A stretch of 64,000 nt of DNA from NCBI RefSeq assembly GCF_014805685.1, contig NC_060891.1, positions 6,011,001 to 6,075,000 of the forward strand. The letters are read 5' to 3'. The stretch comes from Silurus meridionalis. Taxonomy: Eukaryota; Chordata; Actinopteri; Siluriformes; Siluridae. A program made the position numbers and the translations under genes. This document shows, one piece after another, positions 60,171 through 64,000 of the stretch. Numbering within the stretch: position 1 is the first letter of the stretch; each line of letters opens with the position of its first letter. The notes beneath the pieces are model-generated. The model was given only the letters and a program-made list of their open reading frames with translations. It had not been told where the DNA came from and searched no databases.

Positions 60171-62652
60171 TAATAATAATAATTCAATTAATTTTTATAT
60201 GTATAGCAGTTTTAACAATGAACATTCTCCAAGCAGCTTTACACAGATAATGCGGTGATATAGAGAACATCTTATTCATTTATAAGTGCAAGTTTGTCCC
60301 TAATGAGTGAGCCAGTGGTGGCTGTGGGAAGGAAAAACTCCCTGAGATGGCATAAGGAAGAAACCTTGAAAGGGACCAGTCTCAAGAGGGAACCCATCCT
60401 CATTAAGTTCCCTTTCTCAAGGAGGACGTTCTCATTAATCACATGATACCCTCATCCCTCCACCTTTTTGTCTGGAGTTCCGTCTCTCATTGGACACAAT
60501 GCAAGATGTTTTACTGTCCATTTTGTCCCACAGGTGAATCCATTTAGTCATCTCACCGCAACATTAGACCTATCCATAACTTTAGTTTCGAGTGGGTGCC
60601 TTCTTATGTGGACTACTCAATTCATAGTTTTTAATTGTTGACCATTTGACATGATCTGAGATTGCTTGGTTCTTTGAAACTCATCCTCAAAAATGTCGTC
60701 ATAGCAACAGTTCTATAAGCTCAAGCCTATTCAGGAGCAGGCTCATTTTACGTAAACAGGATTTAGTTAATAGCTTTTTTTTACACACAGAGGTGATGCA
60801 GGAAGTCTTGTCACAGCTATGTCTTCTCCATTTTTATGAGAGCAATAAGAAGAAATTCAGAAGAATAATATGGAACGCTTTAAAGTGGGATTGACTGGAT
60901 CCTTTAGTGCAATACAGTAGTTTACATATGAACAGATGGTGGTTGTTTTAATGAGGGAACCATTCACCTGATTCATCTGTTCGACCCTCATAATAAAAGA
61001 CTAATTCGTCAAGTAGAGTATATTAAAAGAATAAAAGAAATATTTTGTAGAATGTTCTTGTATTTATTTCTGTTGACTGTTCAAGTGCTATGGAGATAAA
61101 ATGTTGTTTCCAGTGAGTCCAACAATAAAGTAATATTAAATGATGTACATATTTAATTGGGAAAAAATATAAAATGGAAAACACAATCGCCTTTAATTTG
61201 TCAGCAATTTTTTTTTTGCCAGTTCTCCTTTTTTTAAATTTATTAATTTTTATTTTTTGTTTTTGCATGTTTTTGCATATTTCTAGGTGTCCCTGGTATT
61301 GTGATCAAGTTTTCAAATTCTACATAATCTTTGAGCAACAACTCTAAACTCTGGAGCGGTAAAAGAAAATTCAAGCCTGTGATCTCCTCAAATGCAACGC
61401 TGCCAATTAGGATTTCTAGCATTTTCAAGCAAACGTGACTGCGCAAATATCTCGAACAACTCACTCGTGCTTTACTTATCACGTCTTCTAGGAATCTAAT
61501 TAGGCAGAACATAATTACCACAATGAGATGATCACGGATCTACTTAGCAATGTACGAGGAATGGGCCCTAGGCCATTGTTTCACTAAAGTAACCCAGAAG
61601 GCCTCAAAAACAGTTAAAGCAAATGTTTGTGCATATGCATTATTACACACTATTCCAATTCGTGTGCTAATTGGAACTTGCATGCATTTGTAGATGGGTT
61701 TCCCTTATACATGTGAATAGTTTGAGATATAATAATTTACAACAGCATGCATATAGTGAGTGAAAGACATTTTATCTTTTACCGTGGTATAATTATATTT
61801 GAAATTGTACAGTATTTGGATTTGTTTATGTAGTGCTTTTAACAATGGATATTGTCCCAAAGCAGCTTTACAGAGATAAAAAAAAAGTTATAAAGCTCAA
61901 ATGTATAAATTTAGTGCCTGTAAGATTATTCCTTATAAGTTTATCCTTAATGAGCAAGAAGGTATTAGGAACCAGATACAAAAGGGAATCCATCCTCATC
62001 TGGGTGGCACCAAAGATCCATTAAGTATAGTTCCATGTTCTATGATTGATGCCATGGTGTATTTCAAGGATGCAGATGAGATATACACAAAACTTTTTTG
62101 TTGATTTACGTCCTGGCTGTATGTAATTTAAACTTACATTGCATGTTTATCTCGAATCTTAAACAATTGACTTTGTCCAGTTGAGGGCAGTAGAATCCTG
62201 TACTGCAGGGGTGTCCAATCTTTTCCACAAAGGACCGGTGTGGGTGCAGGTTTTCATTCCAACCAATCAAGTCCACACCAAATTCACATCAGGTGTGGCC
62301 CATGATTGGTTAAAATGAAAACCTGCACCCACACCGGTCCCTTGTGGAAAAGACTGGACACTCCTGCTGCACTTGTCCCGCCTGTTGTCCAGTCTTCTTG
62401 CTCAAGTGTACTTTCTTATTTCATGTTTGTTTTTCCTGTGTGAAACCTTAATTTTTTTACTTGCACACAGTTTAAAGGCATGTAATATTAAAATTTCATG
62501 CTAGGTGAATTAGTATCAAACTTTTCTTGCTTGTAATATGAATGCAGTTTATGCCGTTTCATATGCTGTTTCAGGTTGGAAGGAAGCAGGAACGAAAGTG
62601 TCGAGCTGAGGGAGCTCATCAAAAATTCACGGCGTATAATCCCTATGCACAG
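40029..62652 (+). CDS. ccdc9b: Coiled-coil domain-containing protein 9B-like, six 5' exons (3' partial)
   Basis: Function poorly known; the CCDC9/CCDC9B family shares a short N-terminal coiled coil. Exons: 40029-40040 (MDRS, donor TCT|gtgagt), 47342-47449, 48112-48216, 48333-48473, 48810-48941, and probably 62575-62652. All are phase 0, giving 192 codons before the window ends. Seen: KEQKDAELDRKIEALRRKNEALMKRYQEVEEDKKRAEQEGMA as an acidic/basic heptad helix (residues ~12-55; written here in part), LTITINKSP (~70), EKRVV (~77) and GKRVVSERVE (~124). The KRVV repeats and the TITI block are as I recall them in CCDC9B rather than CCDC9. The start is chosen because MDRS-SP joins in frame to the next exon and sits behind a TATA-like box. 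The intron after 48473 has a GC donor. The sixth exon (GRKQERKCRAEGAHQKF) is less certain. Confidence 0.8.
40405..40447. repeat. (GT)n microsatellite, ccdc9b intron 1
   Basis: About 21 GT copies. Confidence 0.95.
40787..40834. repeat. (ATT)n microsatellite, ccdc9b intron 1
   Basis: About 16 ATT copies. Confidence 0.95.
42290..42678 (+). mobile_element. Tc1-like transposon right half (+ strand), degenerate
   Basis: 'caaagccagctccatgaaga' and 'gatatagagctctgacctca' followed by a decayed NPI-(N)-LWDEL region ('cacctttgggatgaattgaa'), then 'ccagaacagtggaggttatt'. It ends 'acacaattttgtcagtatagtg' at a TA. Left end not identified. Confidence 0.7.
43090..44480 (-). mobile_element. Tc1-like transposon (- strand), split by an L2 LINE
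   Basis: Left of the LINE: 'ggttccatgtgattgaggtc' and 'agagctttgtgcaga'. Right of it: 'ttccactccaacttgatcaa', 'accatgtctttattaaacat' and 'ctggaacaggtttgggcccc'. These are the same family as 42,290-42,678 but in the opposite direction. Outer limits are approximate. Confidence 0.65.
43335..44285 (-). mobile_element. 5'-truncated L2-type LINE nested in a Tc1 element
   Basis: The 3' tail is at the left: (AATTC)n, then 'ttatttgtatagcgctttta' and 'acattgtctcaaagcagctt'. The C-terminal part of the reverse transcriptase frame reads from about 44,285 to 43,770: LVHACVTSRLDYCNALLSGC, LVQNAAARVLTRSRKYDH, LHWLPIKSRIDYKILLLTYK, ALNGLTPQYLSELL. This is a clean, uninterrupted frame, so the copy is fairly young. 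No palm or endonuclease domain. Confidence 0.88.
44500..46800. other. ccdc9b: ccdc9b intron 1, nothing recognised
   Basis: AT-rich with short homopolymers. A moderately GC-richer patch at 46,180-46,500 shows no ORF or repeat hallmark and could be a conserved non-coding element. Confidence 0.4.
46822..47105 (+). mobile_element. tRNA-derived SINE (+ strand), ccdc9b intron 1
   Basis: Head 'gtggttctacctcactgctc' with B-box-like 'agtttgattctgag'. Then the SINE body 'gtatgtttctccagtgtcct', 'cttaagatggactagtgtgc', 'cgtccagagcatttaccctt', and 'tcctgggataagcttcagat'. Confidence 0.75.
47565..47850 (-). mobile_element. L2-type LINE 3'-tail fragment (- strand), ccdc9b intron 2
   Basis: 'gtttatttctatagcgcttt', 'cattatctcaaagcagctta', 'gaggaaccagactcaaaagg' and 'tcctcctcatctggttggca'. 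Followed by a short (ATAGTTCA)n tandem at about 47,803-47,835. Confidence 0.8.
48474..48809 (+). other. ccdc9b: GC-AG intron of ccdc9b
   Basis: Exon end ACCAAG is followed by gcaagt, and no in-frame GT is positioned to replace it. The acceptor is 'gaaccctgcag'. Apart from the C at +2 the donor matches consensus exactly, as expected for GC-AG introns. Confidence 0.8.
48942..50050. other. ccdc9b: ccdc9b intron 5, first part
   Basis: AT-rich with homopolymers and a (TCTC)n-like tract near 49,685-49,736. No exon recognised. Confidence 0.5.
50050..51110 (+). mobile_element. Old Tc1-like transposon remnant (+ strand)
   Basis: Heavily decayed transposase read-through: 'attctgcagcaggacaacaa' (second catalytic region), 'gtttggcccaaacagagtct', and a late part 'gaattcctgcaaaaacttca'. 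Numerous stops. A (GT)n at 50,960-50,990 lies inside. Ends not clear. Confidence 0.55.
51110..52270. other. ccdc9b: ccdc9b intron 5, nothing recognised
   Basis: AT-rich DNA without ORFs or clear repeats. Confidence 0.5.
52273..52560. mobile_element. Solo end of a Tc1-like transposon
   Basis: TA followed by CAGTCCTCTCCAAAAGTATTGG, a known Tc1-type terminal repeat. The partner end is not within the window or is too decayed to see. Confidence 0.6.
52630..54545 (+). mobile_element. RTE-type LINE (+ strand) with large internal deletion
   Basis: 5' region 52630-53003 includes a frame through RVGTLNLSTMTGKEREVADM and CVQETKWKGN, the start of the endonuclease domain. Most of the endonuclease is then missing (53,110-53,140 joins to the linker 'WATTAEVIRETA'-equivalent region). 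RT parts are at 53528-53752, 53725-53916 and 54012-54359 in shifting frames. The 3' end stops in the C-terminal region at about 54,545 without the tail. Confidence 0.87.
53528..54359 (+). pseudogene. RTE-type reverse transcriptase, broken
   Basis: Pieces: LPEEW-like MPEEWRRSMLVPVLKNKGD and CSNYRGIKLISHSMKLWE (first), CEQQYGFMPRKSTTDALFAL (second), HQESALSPFLFAVVMDRLTD and MFMDDIVICGESREQVEKS (third). Motif C reads FMDD instead of FADD, and motif B has E for G (HQES). At least three frameshifts. Inactive. Confidence 0.85.
54545..56160. other. ccdc9b: ccdc9b intron 5, nothing recognised
   Basis: AT-rich with a (AAT)n near 55,920. No exon or TE hallmark seen. Confidence 0.5.
56164..57274 (-). 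mobile_element. Composite of two Tc1-like remnants, with an inverted duplication
   Basis: The right part, on the minus strand, starts at a TA-flanked end (CAGTGGTGTGAAAAAAAAGT, 57274 downward) and codes an N-terminal transposase piece, MKNLPRSGQPCKMTPRAQQR (56831-56637). The left part carries the DDE region twice in opposite directions: about 56,259-56,383 on plus and 56,497-56,637 on minus, with 'cccaagacttttgggaaaat' on one side and its reverse on the other. The left end is undefined. Confidence 0.75.
57287..57370. mobile_element. Solo end of a Tigger-like DNA transposon
   Basis: 'acaggtagtcctcaacttac' then 'cgtaagtcaaaaaaaatcgt', the typical terminus of Tigger-group elements. It starts 12 bp after the Tc1 end. 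The other end was not found. Confidence 0.55.
57966..58003. repeat. (TA)n microsatellite
   Basis: About 19 TA copies. Confidence 0.92.
58978..59004. repeat. (CA)n microsatellite
   Basis: About 13 CA copies. Confidence 0.92.
59156..59201. repeat. (GT)n microsatellite
   Basis: About 23 GT copies. Confidence 0.95.
60138..60166. repeat. (GA)n microsatellite
   Basis: About 14 GA copies, just left of an L2 tail fragment. Confidence 0.92.
60178..60420 (-). mobile_element. L2-type LINE 3'-tail fragment (- strand)
   Basis: 'ttatatgtatagcagtttta', 'gaacattctccaagcagctt', 'gaaggaaaaactccctgaga' and 'gggaacccatcctcattaag'. Confidence 0.8.
60420..61810. other. ccdc9b: ccdc9b intron 5, nothing recognised
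   Basis: AT-rich with poly-T runs. No exon seen. Confidence 0.5.
61812..62020 (-). mobile_element. L2-type LINE 3'-tail fragment (- strand)
   Basis: 'gtttatgtagtgcttttaac', 'atattgtcccaaagcagctt', and 'gggaatccatcctcatctgg'. Shorter and more decayed than the 47.6-kb copy. Confidence 0.75.
62205..62366. mobile_element. Palindromic hAT-type MITE
   Basis: 162 bp, nearly a perfect inverted repeat: left CAGGGGTGTCCAATCTTTTC, and the right end in reverse is CAGGAGTGTCCAGTCTTTTC. The arms run on through 'accggtgtgggtgcaggttt'. A CAGGGGTGTCCAA terminus is common in fish hAT MITEs. It lies 208 bp upstream of the sixth ccdc9b exon. Confidence 0.8.
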
Positions 62653-64000
62653 GTAAGATTCTCTCTCTGTGTCATAAATCACACTTTTCTATTAAATGTG
62701 TTTCTCAATACCTTCATCCAGAGGGTGATTGAATCTCATGTTCTCAGGACTAGATTAATTCATTGTATTTATTCATTGTTGATTGTTCTACATAATGAGA
62801 ATGAATTCTTTACATCTGATTACAACAGATGCAGTACTTGAAATGTCGTTTTTGGTTTATGAAGGCTTAAAACTACTTTGAGTAGCAAGAGCATAGCGTT
62901 ACACACCTGAAAATCACAAATACCGTTTGAACTATAAAGTCATCCAGCATACAACCTTGAGGTAAACGATTGAAAATTCAGTTATTTTGTTTATTAATGC
63001 TAGAAAGGACAAGTCTGCATATGGGCTTAACAACAAGTTATTGTTTATGAAATGAGCAAGAATTCAACAAATGCTGATAAGTAGATACCACCAAGTGGCA
63101 ATCAAAACAAGTTCTAAACCGAGCATGGGCTCGCTCGCCCCTGGTTGGTGGCTTGCTTTGTGTTTGATCCACTCATAAATAAAAAGGAACGACTCATTTC
63201 TCAAAATGTAGTGGTGTAAAAAGTACGATATTTGACTTTAAAATGTAGTGAAGTTAAAGTAAAAGTCTCCCCCCCCAAAAAAAACCAAAAAAACCTACTT
63301 AAGTACAGTAACGAATTACATTTACTTCATTTCTGTCCAACCCTGGTGGTTTGCCCGCATTCTGCCGCATCTCAAGGATTATCTGTAGTCAGATCTGGAG
63401 ACTGATGTACACCATTGTCAGATTCATAGACCAGGTTTAGAAACAATACTCTATTATGTGGCTGTGGCTGTCAAACAATGCCTATTAGGTATCCTTGTGT
63501 AGGATCATTTTTTTAACTTGGAAATTAATGAGTTTTGCTTGCAGAAGTTAAACCTTTTTGGTTCTTCTGTTGAAGCACATCTGACTGGTTTGATGTGTTC
63601 TTAAATGCTCTTCTACTCAACACAATTGACACTATTTTCAGTCAAACTAATCTGGTCACTCCTTCACATCCACTATATGTTTTTCTTTTTACTTTTCCAC
63701 ACCATTTTGTGTAAAGATTTATGCTAGAAATTTCTAAAAGATTTGCATAAAATACTCATACCAACTCTCCAAAAATGATGTCATGATCAAGATCACTGGA
63801 GATTCATATTTTGTAATGTTTTAATAGTCTGTAAATTACGAACTGTCCCTATCAATAACATTAACAATATGATGCTTTTAACTGTATTCATAGGAGCACT
63901 TCCTGTTTACCCTCAGCTGATTTCTCTGAAGAGAAAACTAAACTTGCTCAGCTTTTGTTCTGGTATTATGTCCACCTTCTTTTACATTTAGGCCTAAAAG
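62653..64000. other. ccdc9b: ccdc9b intron after the sixth exon (continues past the window)
   Basis: No exon found. A short Tol2-like hAT fragment lies at about 63,208-63,350 ('gtgtaaaaagtacgatattt' to 'ttacttcatttctgtccaac'). Confidence 0.45.

Overview
This window is nuclear DNA from a teleost fish. The genes are intron-rich with GT-AG boundaries. Between them lie Tc1/mariner elements, L2/Rex-type and RTE-type LINEs, tRNA-derived SINEs, Tol2-like hAT ends and many CA, TA and GA microsatellites. The abundance of Tc1 copies and of an L2-like 3' tail fits an otophysan such as a catfish or characin, but that placement is only a guess.

Region 1 (1-12,510, + strand, with 3' UTR beyond) holds the last 17 coding exons of mthfd1, the trifunctional cytosolic C1-tetrahydrofolate synthase. 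They encode essentially the whole 10-formyl-THF synthetase domain, 617 residues, with every splice phase consistent. The dehydrogenase/cyclohydrolase half lies to the left of the window. Its introns hold two palindromic pogo-like MITEs, a degenerate minisatellite, and a fold-back hairpin between two copies of a duplicated intron segment. A 5'-truncated L2-type LINE follows, probably inside or just after the 3' UTR.

Region 2 (16,794-17,550, - strand) holds a small three-exon gene that simple ORF calling misses. A 16-nt first coding exon, a 14-nt microexon and a 162-nt last exon join in frame. They encode a 63-residue Gly/His/Lys/Gln-rich protein with three Cys, followed 66 nt later by AATAAA. 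It sits divergently next to ccdc9b. As recalled, human PHGR1 has the same position and orientation relative to CCDC9B. I think this is the most interesting item in the window.

Region 3 (18-34 kb) is mostly repeats: a Tc1 split by a Rex/L2-like LINE, a nearly intact Tc1 with two lesions, SINE and LINE remnants. It ends in a regulatory-looking segment with an NRF1 palindrome, paired CACGTG boxes and CCAAT boxes, a CTCF-type site, and a possible two-exon small gene at 34.1-34.6 kb that I do not recognise.

Region 4 (35.4-39.1 kb) is an RTE-type LINE on the - strand, split by an L2-like insertion with a visible 7-bp target duplication, then a Tol2-like non-autonomous hAT element.

Region 5 (39.8-64 kb, + strand) is the 5' part of ccdc9b (C15orf52 family). 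It shows a TATA-containing candidate promoter, a four-codon first coding exon, four further exons at 47.3-48.9 kb and a likely sixth at 62.6 kb. The introns are long (7.3 and 13.6 kb) and full of TE copies. One intron uses a GC donor. The gene continues past the right edge.
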